DNA from: Pseudomonas cremoris
Lineage (GTDB): Bacteria > Pseudomonadota > Gammaproteobacteria > Pseudomonadales > Pseudomonadaceae
Direction: 5' to 3'
DNA length: 64,000 bases
Assembly (NCBI RefSeq): GCF_014230465.1
Contig: NZ_JAAXCY010000005.1
Location: 248,001 to 312,000 of the forward strand
In this document: positions 1 to 8,386 of the stretch, one piece after another
Layout of the letters: the number at the start of each line of letters is the position of its first letter
Position numbering within the stretch: position 1 is the first letter of the stretch
Program-made: the position numbers and the translations under genes
Notes under the pieces: model-generated
Seen by the model: the letters and a program-made list of their open reading frames with translations, nothing else
The model's database searches: none
What the model was told of the DNA's origin: nothing

Positions 1-752
1 CCGCGCAAATCAACGGTGAGAAGTTCTACTGCACCGGCGCGCTGTTCGCCCATATCGTGCCCACCGTCGGCAACAACGAACAGGATCAGGCCTTTATCGC
101 GTTCATCGAGCGTGATGCTCAAGGCTTGAACGTGATCGACAGCTGGGACGGCTTCGGCCAGCGCACCACCGCCAGTGGCGGCGTGACCCTGGATGGCGTC
201 AGCGTGCCGCGCAGTGCCGTGATCCCGGCCCACCTGGCCTTCGATCAACCCACCGCCAACGGTCCGATTTCGCAGATTATCCAGGCGGCCGTCGATACCG
301 GTATTGCCCTCGGCGCCCTGGAACACGCGAAAATCTATGCTCGCCAAGCGCGCCCGTGGATTGACAGCCAGCAGGAGCACGGCTGGCAAGACCCGTTCAC
401 CATCGCCGCCATCGGTGATCTGGAATGGCGCGTACACGGCACCGAAGCCATCCTCGCCAAAGCGGGTGAAGCCGTGGACCGCGCCCTCGCCGAACCGAGC
501 GAAGACACGGTAGCCCACGCCTCGCTGGTCGTCGCCCAGGCCAAAGTGCTGTCCGCCGAAACCGCCTTGCTCGCCAGCAGCAAATTGTTCGAACTGGCCG
601 GCACCCGCTCGGTCACCGGCAAGCACAACCTCGACCGCTTCTGGCGCAACGCCCGCACTCACACCCTGCACGACCCGGCCCGCTGGAAATACCACCTGAT
701 CGGCAATTTCGTGCTCAACGGCGTGAAGCCTGCGCGCCACGCCTGGAACTGA
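1..752 (+). CDS. Acyl-CoA dehydrogenase-fold monooxygenase, SfnB/DszC-like (5' end outside window)
   Basis: The gene is open from the first bases (in frame from base 3) to a TGA at 750-752, so only the last ~250 residues are seen. The visible part covers the middle beta-domain (motif INGEKFYCTGALFAH at the start) and the helical C-terminal domain, including the RFWRNARTHTLHDP segment typical of the DszC/SfnB branch of the acyl-CoA dehydrogenase fold. That branch uses reduced flavin to oxygenate sulfur compounds rather than dehydrogenating acyl-CoA. The following genes start 11 bases downstream and include a DszA-type monooxygenase, which supports an oxygenase role. The substrate is unknown. 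No flavin reductase is visible in the window. Confidence 0.85.
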   Translation, partial: AQINGEKFYCTGALFAHIVPTVGNNEQDQAFIAFIERDAQGLNVIDSWDGFGQRTTASGGVTLDGVSVPRSAVIPAHLAFDQPTANGPISQIIQAAVDTGIALGALEHAKIYARQARPWIDSQQEHGWQDPFTIAAIGDLEWRVHGTEAILAKAGEAVDRALAEPSEDTVAHASLVVAQAKVLSAETALLASSKLFELAGTRSVTGKHNLDRFWRNARTHTLHDPARWKYHLIGNFVLNGVKPARHAWN

Positions 753-763
753 GGAGCTTACCC

Positions 764-1090
764 ATGACCGCCCTGAATCTTGCGCGCCAATTACTGGACA
801 GCACTCGCCGCCATGTGGAGACCAGCGCCGACCCCTACGTGATCAGCCGCTTTGGCGACTTGCAGATCCGCGTCGATGTGGCCGCCGCCTTGCTCGAACG
901 CGCCGGAACCCACCCAAGCCCCGTGGCCGCGACCGAAGCGCAAATCGCTGCTGCCGAAGCCTTGATTGCCGCCAGCAACGCCGAATTCGAACTCACCGGC
1001 CAACGCACCGCGCTACCCGCGACCCTCGACGACCCCCTGCGCGCCAAATACCAGATCGTCGGCAACTACCACCTCAACGGAGTGCTTTGA
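764..1090 (+). CDS. Stand-alone acyl-CoA dehydrogenase C-terminal-domain protein
   Basis: This 108-residue protein aligns by eye with the C-terminal domain of the gene before it: DPYVISRFGDLQIRV matches DPFTIAAIGDLEWRV, AEALIAASNAEFELTGQR matches AETALLASSKLFELAGTR, and KYQIVGNYHLNGV matches KYHLIGNFVLNGV. It has no N-terminal or beta-domain and lacks the RFWRNARTHTLHD stretch, so it is unlikely to bind flavin or act alone. The start follows a GAGGAG Shine-Dalgarno, and its TGA overlaps the next ATG by one base, so it is translated as part of the operon. It may be a remnant of a duplicated gene or an accessory subunit of the upstream enzyme. Confidence 0.75.
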   Translation: MTALNLARQLLDSTRRHVETSADPYVISRFGDLQIRVDVAAALLERAGTHPSPVAATEAQIAAAEALIAASNAEFELTGQRTALPATLDDPLRAKYQIVGNYHLNGVL

Positions 1091-2505
1091 TGTCCCGTGA
1101 AATCCGCTTGAATGCCTTCGACATGAACTGTGTCGGCCACCAATCCCCTGGCCTGTGGGCGCACCCGCGTGATCGCTCTTGGCAGTACAAGGACCTGGAA
1201 TACTGGACCGACTTGGCCAAGATCCTTGAGCGCGGCAAGTTCGACGGCCTGTTTATCGCCGACGTGTTGGGCATCTACGACGTGTACAACGGCAACGGCG
1301 ACGCAGCGATTCGCCAGGCCGCCCAGGTACCGGTCAACGACCCGCTGTCGTTGATTGCACCGATGGCGCTGGTCACCGAACACTTGGGTTTTGGCCTGAC
1401 CGCCTCGCTGTCTTTCGAGCACCCGTACCCGTTTGCCCGCCGCCTCTCGACACTCGATCACCTGACCAAAGGGCGGATCGGCTGGAACATCGTCACGTCT
1501 TACCTGGAAAGCGGTGCAAAAAATATCGGCCAGAAAGCCCAGACCGAACACGATGCGCGCTACGACTACGCCGAGGAATACCTGGAGGTCTGCTACAAAC
1601 TCTGGGAAGGCAGCTGGGAAGAGGGCGCGGTACTGCGCGATCGCGAGCGGCGGATCTTCAGTGACCCGAGCAAAATCCACGAGATCCGCCATGTCGGCAA
1701 ACACTTCCAGGTGCCCGGCATTCACCTGTGCGAGCCATCCCCGCAACGCACGCCGGTGCTGTACCAGGCCGGTGCGTCCAGCCGCGGCAAACAGTTCGCT
1801 GCCGAACAGGCCGAGTGCGTATTTGTTGCCGCGCCGTCCAAGGTGCTGCTGAAAAAAACCGTCGCCGACATCCGCCGCCGCGCCGCCGAGGCCGGGCGTG
1901 ATCCAAAGAAAATCCTGATCTTCAACCTGCAGACGGTGATCGTCGACGAGACCGACGCCAAGGCCAAGGCCAAGTTCGAAGAGTACAAGTCCTACGTCAG
2001 CTACGAAGGCGCGATGGCGCTGATTTCCGGCTGGACCGGTATCGACTTCAGCCAGTTCAAACCGGATGAGCCGCTCAAGCATGTGCACACCAACGCCATT
2101 CAGTCAGCGGTAGAGGCCTTCTCCACGGCCGATCCGAACAAGGTCTGGACGCCGAATGAACTGGCCGACTGGGTCGGCATCGGCGGCTTTGGCCCGTTGT
2201 TCGTCGGTGGCCCGGAAACCGTGGCGGACCTGCTGCAGGAGTGGGTCGAAGAGACCGACGTGGACGGCTTCAACCTCGCGTATGCGCTGACTCACGAGAC
2301 GTTCGTCGACGCAGTGGAATGGTTGGTGCCGGAACTGCAAAAGCGTGGTGTGTACAAGACCGAATACGCCCAGGGCACGTTGCGCGAGAAGTTGTTTGGT
2401 GAGGGCGCGCGGTTGGGTGCCAATCACCCAGGCGCCGGCTATCGCGACTTGTCGGGTTCACACAAAACCAATGTGGGAGCGGGCTTGCTCGCGAATGCGG
2501 ACTGA
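1090..2505 (+). CDS. FMN-dependent monooxygenase, NtaA/SnaA/DszA family (luciferase-like)
   Basis: A 471-residue TIM-barrel flavin monooxygenase. The opening pattern (LNAFDMNCVGHQSPGLW, then RDRSWQYKDLEYWTDLAKILE), the FDGLFIADVLGIYD motif and the GRIGWNIVTSY motif mark the NtaA/SnaA/DszA group, which uses FMNH2 from a separate reductase to cleave C-S or C-N bonds. I start at the ATG at 1090 because it overlaps the previous stop (TGATG); a TTG one codon earlier is less likely. The last ~12 codons (ending NVGAGLLANAD) are the left arm of a REP palindrome, so the native C-terminus probably ended earlier. It is the likely catalytic partner of the dehydrogenase-fold enzyme upstream. Confidence 0.9.
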   Translation: MSREIRLNAFDMNCVGHQSPGLWAHPRDRSWQYKDLEYWTDLAKILERGKFDGLFIADVLGIYDVYNGNGDAAIRQAAQVPVNDPLSLIAPMALVTEHLGFGLTASLSFEHPYPFARRLSTLDHLTKGRIGWNIVTSYLESGAKNIGQKAQTEHDARYDYAEEYLEVCYKLWEGSWEEGAVLRDRERRIFSDPSKIHEIRHVGKHFQVPGIHLCEPSPQRTPVLYQAGASSRGKQFAAEQAECVFVAAPSKVLLKKTVADIRRRAAEAGRDPKKILIFNLQTVIVDETDAKAKAKFEEYKSYVSYEGAMALISGWTGIDFSQFKPDEPLKHVHTNAIQSAVEAFSTADPNKVWTPNELADWVGIGGFGPLFVGGPETVADLLQEWVEETDVDGFNLAYALTHETFVDAVEWLVPELQKRGVYKTEYAQGTLREKLFGEGARLGANHPGAGYRDLSGSHKTNVGAGLLANAD

Positions 2506-2563
2506 CATTCAACATGATTGCTGACTGAACCACCGCTTTCTCGAGCAAGCCCGCTCCCACAAT
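2471..2563. repeat. REP doublet A (inverted pair), overlapping a gene end
   Basis: Two inverted REP units: one at 2471-2500 (GTGGGAGCGGGCTTGCTCGC core) and its complement at about 2533-2563 (GAGCAAGCCCGCTCCCAC core). The left unit lies inside the 3' end of the monooxygenase reading frame and encodes its last residues. The pair can fold into a long hairpin and may end or protect the upstream mRNA. Confidence 0.9.
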
Positions 2564-2638
2564 TTTGCCCTGCGTCAATTCAAATAACTTGGCCAGCGGA
2601 CCACCGCACGCACACCCCCCAATAGGAGCTTTACCCCT

Positions 2639-3541
2639 ATGAGCGTGCACGAACTCAAACGCCCGCAGGTTTTGGAATGGCCTGCCGAACTGCTCGGCCA
2701 TCTGTCCAAGGCCCTGGAGCAACTGCACCACTGGGCGCAGATCACGCCGCTGCACACCGCCCTGCGCCACAAACGCCAGGGCCAGTGGTATGCGTGGCGC
2801 TGGATCGACGTGTTACGTGATGTGGAGCGCCTGGCCGATGGCTTGCGCCAGCACGGTTTCAGCGAGCAATCGCGGCTGGCCCTCAGCGGCGCCTTCGAAC
2901 CGAACCTGCTGCTGTTGGCCCTGGCCGCCCAGACTATCGGCGGCCAGGTGCTGACGCTGGCGGACACACTGGAACCGGAAGCGTTGCAACAGCACCTCTG
3001 GCGTATCCGTCCCACCCATTCCTACGTGCAAAATCGCCAACAGGCACGGCATTGGCAAACGGCCAACCCGTTGGGTTTTGCCCAACTGCTCGGCCCTGTG
3101 GACCCCGCACAACATCTCATCCGCTGGTGGCAACCCAGCGGCGAAACCGCGTTGTGGAGTGAAGAGGGCACCGATTGGCAGGGCGGCCTGGCGGTGGTGC
3201 TGGAGCAGTGGTTGAACAGCGGCCACGGGTTGGCCTTCCCGGAAAGCCTGGGCTCGGCGCAACGTGATCGTCGAGAAGTGGCCCCCACCGGCCTGCTGTT
3301 GTCGCCCGCCCGCTTGCAGCATTTGGCCGATGAGATCGAAAGCCGCCTCGCACCCCACGGCACCTGGCGCCGACGCTTGTGTGACTGGGCCATCGCCCAC
3401 CCGCACAGCGGCCTGCATCGCCTGCTGAAAAACCGCGTGCGCAAACTGCTGGGCTTCCAACGCCTGGCCTATATCTGGCAACCCCTTAAATCCACTCCTT
3501 CGCCTGCGTGGCTGGCTGAATTCAAACGGGATATCGCATGA
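2639..3541 (+). CDS. Truncated acyl-CoA/AMP-forming synthetase-like protein, probably inactive
   Basis: A 300-residue protein with a good GGAG site before its ATG. The N-terminal third resembles long-chain acyl-CoA synthetases (HTALRHKRQGQWYAWRWIDV, then a GLRQHGFSEQSRLALSG segment). The later SPARLQHLADEIESRL and LLKNRVRKLLGFQRLAYIWQ stretches match positions that in complete enzymes flank the ATP-binding region. The YTSGTTG-type P-loop and the whole C-terminal adenylation domain are missing (normal length ~600). In related importer clusters of other proteobacteria a full-length synthetase often precedes the ABC genes, so this is most simply an eroded copy still kept in frame. It overlaps the next gene by four bases (ATGA). 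Confidence 0.65.
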   Translation: MSVHELKRPQVLEWPAELLGHLSKALEQLHHWAQITPLHTALRHKRQGQWYAWRWIDVLRDVERLADGLRQHGFSEQSRLALSGAFEPNLLLLALAAQTIGGQVLTLADTLEPEALQQHLWRIRPTHSYVQNRQQARHWQTANPLGFAQLLGPVDPAQHLIRWWQPSGETALWSEEGTDWQGGLAVVLEQWLNSGHGLAFPESLGSAQRDRREVAPTGLLLSPARLQHLADEIESRLAPHGTWRRRLCDWAIAHPHSGLHRLLKNRVRKLLGFQRLAYIWQPLKSTPSPAWLAEFKRDIA

Positions 3542-4308
3542 GCCAAGCCATCCTTCAGGTGCGAGACATCTCGCTGTCGTTCAAAGGGGTCAAGGCCATC
3601 AATGCCTTGTCCTTCGACGTGCAGCGCGGCGAGATCTGCGCGCTGATCGGGCCTAACGGTGCGGGCAAGAGTTCGTTGCTCAATGTGCTCAACGGCGTGT
3701 ATCGCTTTGATGCCGGCGAGATCGTTTTCGAAGATCAGCACTTTCACCGCATCGACCCGTTGGGCGCTGCTCGTCGTGGTATTGGCCGAACCTTCCAGAA
3801 CAACGCGTTGTTCAAGAAGATGAGCGTGCTCGACAACATCCTCACCGGCCTGTCACGGCACATGCGCAGCACCTTTATCGAACAGGCCCTTGGCTTGCCC
3901 CGCGCCCGGCGTGAGGCGCAAGCCTTCCGCCTGCGCGCCCAGGGCATCCTCGAATTCCTTGAACTGCAAGCCCATCGCGATGTGCTGGTGGGCAACCTGT
4001 CCTACGGCTTGCAAAAACGCGTGGAGCTTGGCCGGGCGTTGATCGCCGGTCCCAGCCTGTTGCTGTTGGATGAACCGATGGCCGGGATGAACGCCGAGGA
4101 AAAACAGGAAATGGCGCGCTTTGTCGCCGACGTCAACCGCGACCTCGGCACCACGGTGGTGTTGATCGAACACGACATCGGCGTGGTGATGGGCCTGTCC
4201 GACCATGTGGTGGTACTTGATTACGGGCGCAAGGTCGGCGACGGCACACCCGCCGAGGTGCAGGCCAACCCCGAGGTGATTGCCGCCTACCTGGGAGCCG
4301 TGCACTGA
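3538..4308 (+). CDS. ABC importer ATPase, LivG type
   Basis: A 256-residue ATP-binding subunit of a branched-chain-amino-acid/amide-type importer (HAAT family). Visible motifs are the Walker A GPNGAGKS at residues 38-45, the QNNALF Q-loop region near 87, a signature LSYGLQKR near 154 (the usual second Q of the LivG signature is L here), and the Walker B LLLLDEP near 174. Its TGA overlaps the permease ATG by one base (TGATG). It works with the second ATPase at 7607 at the inner face of the cytoplasmic membrane. Confidence 0.93.
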   Translation: MSQAILQVRDISLSFKGVKAINALSFDVQRGEICALIGPNGAGKSSLLNVLNGVYRFDAGEIVFEDQHFHRIDPLGAARRGIGRTFQNNALFKKMSVLDNILTGLSRHMRSTFIEQALGLPRARREAQAFRLRAQGILEFLELQAHRDVLVGNLSYGLQKRVELGRALIAGPSLLLLDEPMAGMNAEEKQEMARFVADVNRDLGTTVVLIEHDIGVVMGLSDHVVVLDYGRKVGDGTPAEVQANPEVIAAYLGAVH

Positions 4309-5189
4309 TGACCTTCTTCTTTGAAACCCTGCTCGGCGGCCTGCTGGCCGGCACCATGTATTCGCTGGTCGCGATCGGTTTCGTACTGATCTACAAGGCC
4401 AGCGGCGTGTTCAACTTTGCCCAGGGCTCGATGCTGCTGTTCGCCGCGCTGACCTTTGTCAGCCTGCATGACCAGGGCGTTCCGTTCGCCTTCGCGCTGC
4501 TGCTGACGGTCATCGTGATGATCGTCGGCGCCTTGCTTATCGAACGCCTGGTGCTGCGGCCGCTGGTGAACCGTTCGCAGATCACCTTGTTCATGGCGAC
4601 GCTGGGCCTGTCGTTCATCATCGAGGGCCTGGCCCAAGGCTTGATGGGCTCGCAGGTACGCGCCCTGGACCTGGGCATCGACGACGTGCCTCTGTTCATC
4701 GGGCCGCTGATGCTCAGCCAATTCGACCTGATCGCCGCTGCCGCCGCGGTGGTGTTGGTGACGGTATTGGCGCTGCTGTTCAACAAGACCCGTATCGGCG
4801 TATCGCTACGCGCCGTGGCGGATGACACCACGGCGGCGTTGTCTATCGGTATCAACCTCAACCGTATCTGGCAGATCGTCTGGGCGGTGGCCGGTGTGGT
4901 CGGGCTGGTGGCCGGGCTGCTGTGGGGCGCGCGCCAGGGCGTGCAGTTTTCGCTGTCGCTGGTGGTGCTCAAGGCGTTGCCGGTGTTGATCATCGGTGGC
5001 TTCACCTCGATTGGCGGGGCGATTGTCGGTGGGCTAATTGTCGGCGCGGCGGAGAACCTGGCCGAGGTGTATATCGGCCCGTTGATCGGCGGCGGTATCA
5101 CGCCGTGGTTCGCGTATGTATTGGCCTTGGCCTTCCTGTATATCCGTCCCGCCGGCCTGTTCGGCGAGCGCGCCATCGAGCGAGTCTGA
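4308..5189 (+). CDS. ABC importer permease, LivH type
   Basis: A 293-residue hydrophobic protein with about eight membrane segments. The opening ETLLGGLLAGTMYSLVAIGF and the GFVLIYKASGVFNFAQGSM motif are diagnostic of LivH-type permeases, as is the C-terminal YIRPAGLFGER. It forms the transmembrane channel with the LivM-type protein that starts four bases after its stop. Confidence 0.93.
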   Translation: MTFFFETLLGGLLAGTMYSLVAIGFVLIYKASGVFNFAQGSMLLFAALTFVSLHDQGVPFAFALLLTVIVMIVGALLIERLVLRPLVNRSQITLFMATLGLSFIIEGLAQGLMGSQVRALDLGIDDVPLFIGPLMLSQFDLIAAAAAVVLVTVLALLFNKTRIGVSLRAVADDTTAALSIGINLNRIWQIVWAVAGVVGLVAGLLWGARQGVQFSLSLVVLKALPVLIIGGFTSIGGAIVGGLIVGAAENLAEVYIGPLIGGGITPWFAYVLALAFLYIRPAGLFGERAIERV

Positions 5190-5193
5190 AACC

Positions 5194-6243
5194 ATGTCGA
5201 TCCCTATTGCTCAAGAAACCGCGCCGTTGCTGCTGGTCCAGCGGCGCATCCCTTGGGGCCTGCTCGGCCTGTTGGCACTGGCGTTTATCGTGGTGCCGCT
5301 GTGGGGCAATGACTATTGGCTGAATGCGATCCTGATCCCGTTCCTGGTGCTGTCCCTGGCTGGGCTGGGGTTGAACCTGCTTACCGGCTACACCGGGCAA
5401 ACCTCGGTGGGCGCGGCGGGGTTCATGGCCGTCGGCGCGTTTGCTACGTATGGATTCCTGCTGCGTCTGCCAGAGTTGGGCTTGCCGGTGGCGCTGCTGG
5501 GGGGCGGGATCATCAGCGCATTGGTCGGTTTGCTGTTCGGCTTGCCCAGTTCGCGGATCAAGGGTTTCTACCTGATGGTCACCACGTTGGCCGCGCAGTT
5601 TTTCCTGGAATGGCTGTTCGTCAAATTCCCCTGGTTTTACAACTATGGATCGTCCGGGGCCATCTCGGCGCCAAAGCTTGCGCTGTTCGGCCATGACCTC
5701 AATACGCCGCTGGGCCGCTACTTGCTGACGTTGGTGACGGTGGTCGTGCTGACCTGGACCGCTATCAACCTGGTGCGCAGCCAAGTCGGGCGCAACTGGA
5801 TGGCGATCCGCGACATGGACACCGCCGCCGCCGTGGTCGGCATCCCCGTGGTGCGCTACAAGCGCCTGGCGTTTGCGGTCAGCTCGTTCTACCTGGGCAT
5901 TGCCGGTGCGCTGTGGGCCTTTGCCTACCTGGGCACGGCCAGTGCCAGCAGCTTCGACATCAACCGCTCGTTCCAGATCCTGTTCATCATCATCATCGGT
6001 GGCATGGGCAGCATCGCCGGCAACTTCGTCGGTGCGGCGTTTATCAGCCTGTTGCCGATCTTTCTCAGCCACGCCGGGCAAGCCTTGTTCGGCGGTTCGG
6101 TGGATGCGGGGCAGTTGCAGAACCTGCAGAAAATCATCTTTGGCGTGTTGATTATCGTGTTCCTGATCAAGGAACCCGAGGGCTTGATTCGCCTGTTGCA
6201 CAACCTGCGTGACCGTGTGCGGCAGTGGCCGCTGCGTTTCTAA
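5194..6243 (+). CDS. ABC importer permease, LivM type
   Basis: A 349-residue membrane protein. I start at the ATG at 5194, just after the livH-type stop, rather than at an in-frame ATG inside the upstream gene. The family motif LLTGYTGQTSVGAAGFMAVGAF lies in the first third, AIRDMDTAAAVVGIPVVRYK marks the cytoplasmic loop that contacts the ATPase, and IIGGMGSIAGNFVGAAFI follows. It pairs with the LivH-type subunit. Confidence 0.92.
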   Translation: MSIPIAQETAPLLLVQRRIPWGLLGLLALAFIVVPLWGNDYWLNAILIPFLVLSLAGLGLNLLTGYTGQTSVGAAGFMAVGAFATYGFLLRLPELGLPVALLGGGIISALVGLLFGLPSSRIKGFYLMVTTLAAQFFLEWLFVKFPWFYNYGSSGAISAPKLALFGHDLNTPLGRYLLTLVTVVVLTWTAINLVRSQVGRNWMAIRDMDTAAAVVGIPVVRYKRLAFAVSSFYLGIAGALWAFAYLGTASASSFDINRSFQILFIIIIGGMGSIAGNFVGAAFISLLPIFLSHAGQALFGGSVDAGQLQNLQKIIFGVLIIVFLIKEPEGLIRLLHNLRDRVRQWPLRF

Positions 6244-6262
6244 CCCCACAAGAGAATCCTTC

Positions 6263-7603
6263 ATGCGTGCATCTTTGAAACGTTCCTTCGCCGGTGCTGC
6301 CTTTGCACTGGCGGCATTGGCCGGTGCTGTGCCCCAGGCCGTGGCTTCGCCAGACCAGCAGTTCATTCCCTTGGCTACCTACCGCGTCGGCGCCTATGCC
6401 TCCAGCGGCGTGCAGGTGTGGGCCGGGATGATCGACTACCTGCGTTATATCAACGAGGTCGAAGGCGGCATCAACGGCGTCAAATTGGTGTGGCAGGAAT
6501 GCGAGACCGAGTGGACGGCAGAGAAGGGCATCGAGTGCTACGAGCGCTTCAAGAATGGCCTGGATGGCGCGCCGGTGGCGGTGTACCAGCCCAATGGCGC
6601 GCCGGCAGCCTATGCGCTGAGCGAGCGGGCGGAAGTGGACAAGATCCCGTTGATCACCCTCGGCTATGGCCGCACCGAAGCCACCGACGGCACGGTGTTC
6701 CCCTACAACTTCCCGGTGATGCTGACCTTCTACAGCGAGGCCTCGACCTTGGTGAACTACATCGCCCAGCGCGAGGGCGGGTTCGACAAGCTCATGGGCA
6801 AGAAGATCGCCACGGTCTACCACGACTCGGCCTACGGTCGCGAAACCCTCGGCCCGCTGAAATTGCTCGCCGAAAAGTACGGCTTTGAAAACATCCAGAT
6901 TCCGGTCGCCGATCCCGGCAACGAGCAATCCGCGCAATGGCGCCAGGTACGTCAGGCCAACCCGGATTGGGTGTTCCTGCGCACCTGGGGCGTGTCCACC
7001 CCCGTCGCCGTGAAGACCGCCGCCCGCTTCGGCTTCCCGGTGGACCATATCATTGGCGATATCTGGGCCAGTTCCAGCGAAGACGTATTGCCTGCCGGCG
7101 CCGCTGCCAAAGGCTACCTGGCGCTGACGCCGTACCCGGCAGGCAGCGACTTCGAGATCCACAAACGCCTCAAACAGTACGTCCTCGACAAGGGTCACAG
7201 CGACCTCAAGGATTTGAAAAACTTCGGCAGCGTCTACTACAACTCAGGCCTGGTGAACGCCGCCGTGGCGGTGGAAGCGATCCGCACCGGCCAAGCCAAG
7301 TTCGGCAAGCGCCCGCTCAATGGTGAAGAAGGTCGCTGGGGCCTGGAGCACCTGAATATCGATGACGCACGGTTGAAAGCCATGGGCTATTTGGGCCTGA
7401 TGCAAAACCTCAAGCTCTCGTGCCGCGATCACGAAGGCGGCGGTTCGGCAAGGGTGCAGCAGTGGGACGGGGCCAACTGGACCCTGGTGAGCGAGTGGAT
7501 TGCTGCCGACCGCGCATTACTGCGTCCGCTGATCGACGAAAAGTCTGCCGCGTTTGCCAAGGAAAAAGGCCTGACGCCACGCACCTGCACCGGGGATGAA
7601 TAA
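6263..7603 (+). CDS. ABC importer periplasmic substrate-binding protein
   Basis: A 446-residue binding protein of the Peripla_BP_6 (LivJ-like) fold. A signal peptide is clear: RASLKRSF, a hydrophobic core rich in Ala, and cleavage near AVASPDQ (about residue 28). The start at 6263 follows an AGAGAATCC site. The body has the pattern of this family (aromatic-rich TYRVGAYASSGVQVWAGMID start, GIECYERF, then YHDSAYGRETLGPLKLLAE). It is longer than classical LivJ (~370), as is common in aromatic/amide importers. Its ligand would name the pathway, but cannot be read from sequence. Confidence 0.9.
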   Translation: MRASLKRSFAGAAFALAALAGAVPQAVASPDQQFIPLATYRVGAYASSGVQVWAGMIDYLRYINEVEGGINGVKLVWQECETEWTAEKGIECYERFKNGLDGAPVAVYQPNGAPAAYALSERAEVDKIPLITLGYGRTEATDGTVFPYNFPVMLTFYSEASTLVNYIAQREGGFDKLMGKKIATVYHDSAYGRETLGPLKLLAEKYGFENIQIPVADPGNEQSAQWRQVRQANPDWVFLRTWGVSTPVAVKTAARFGFPVDHIIGDIWASSSEDVLPAGAAAKGYLALTPYPAGSDFEIHKRLKQYVLDKGHSDLKDLKNFGSVYYNSGLVNAAVAVEAIRTGQAKFGKRPLNGEEGRWGLEHLNIDDARLKAMGYLGLMQNLKLSCRDHEGGGSARVQQWDGANWTLVSEWIAADRALLRPLIDEKSAAFAKEKGLTPRTCTGDE

Positions 7604-7606
7604 ACC

Positions 7607-8374
7607 ATGAGCCAGCCCGCCACCGACGCTGCGAACCCATCGCTACTGACCGTCAACGACATTGAAGTGATCTACGACGGCGCGATCCTGGCGGTGGCCG
7701 GGGTGTCGTTGCAGGTGCCCAAGGGTGCCATCGTGGCCTTGCTCGGCGCCAATGGCGCCGGCAAGAGCACCACCCTCAAGGCCATTTCGGGGTTGGTGCG
7801 GGCCGAGCGCGCCGAGGTCAGTCGAGGGGTGATCGAATATGCAGGCCTGGACCTGGCGGGTGTCGATCCCAGCCAGCGCGTGCGTCAGGGCATGGTCCAC
7901 GTGTTGGAAGGCCGCCATGTGTTCGGCCAACTGAGCGTGGAAGACAACCTGCGCAGTGGCGGCTTTGTACGGCGCTTGAGCCGCAAGGACATGGAGCACG
8001 ACCTGGAACGTATCTACGCCTGGTTCCCAAGGCTCAAGACCAAACGTCACACCCGTGCCGGCCTGACCTCCGGCGGCGAGCAGCAAATGGTCGCCATTGG
8101 CCGTGCGTTGATGACCCGTCCTACTTTGGTACTGCTCGATGAACCGTCCATGGGTTTGGCGCCTATGATCGTGCAGGAGATTTTCGCGATCATCGCGCAG
8201 CTCAATCGCGAGCAGCAGGTGAGCTTTTTGATCGCCGAGCAGAACATCAACGTCGCGCTGAACTATGCGTCCCACGGCTACGTGCTGGATACTGGCCGAG
8301 TGGCCTTGAGTGGTAGCGCCGCCGAATTGCTGGCGCGGGGCGATTTGCATGACATTTATCTGGGTAAACAGTAA
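7607..8374 (+). CDS. ABC importer ATPase, LivF type
   Basis: A 255-residue second ATPase, three bases after the binding-protein stop. Walker A GANGAGKST is at residues 47-55, the signature appears as LTSGGEQQ near 153 (LSGGEQQ is usual), and Walker B LVLLDEPSMGLAP follows near 174. The EGRHVFGQLSVEDNL stretch is typical of LivF. This completes a five-subunit importer. Confidence 0.93.
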   Translation: MSQPATDAANPSLLTVNDIEVIYDGAILAVAGVSLQVPKGAIVALLGANGAGKSTTLKAISGLVRAERAEVSRGVIEYAGLDLAGVDPSQRVRQGMVHVLEGRHVFGQLSVEDNLRSGGFVRRLSRKDMEHDLERIYAWFPRLKTKRHTRAGLTSGGEQQMVAIGRALMTRPTLVLLDEPSMGLAPMIVQEIFAIIAQLNREQQVSFLIAEQNINVALNYASHGYVLDTGRVALSGSAAELLARGDLHDIYLGKQ

Positions 8375-8386
8375 AGGCGAACTTGC

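Noticed and set aside
5098..6366. Minus-strand open frame across the LivM-type permease
   Set aside because: Antisense to a clear permease gene, with no recognisable domain or ribosome site.
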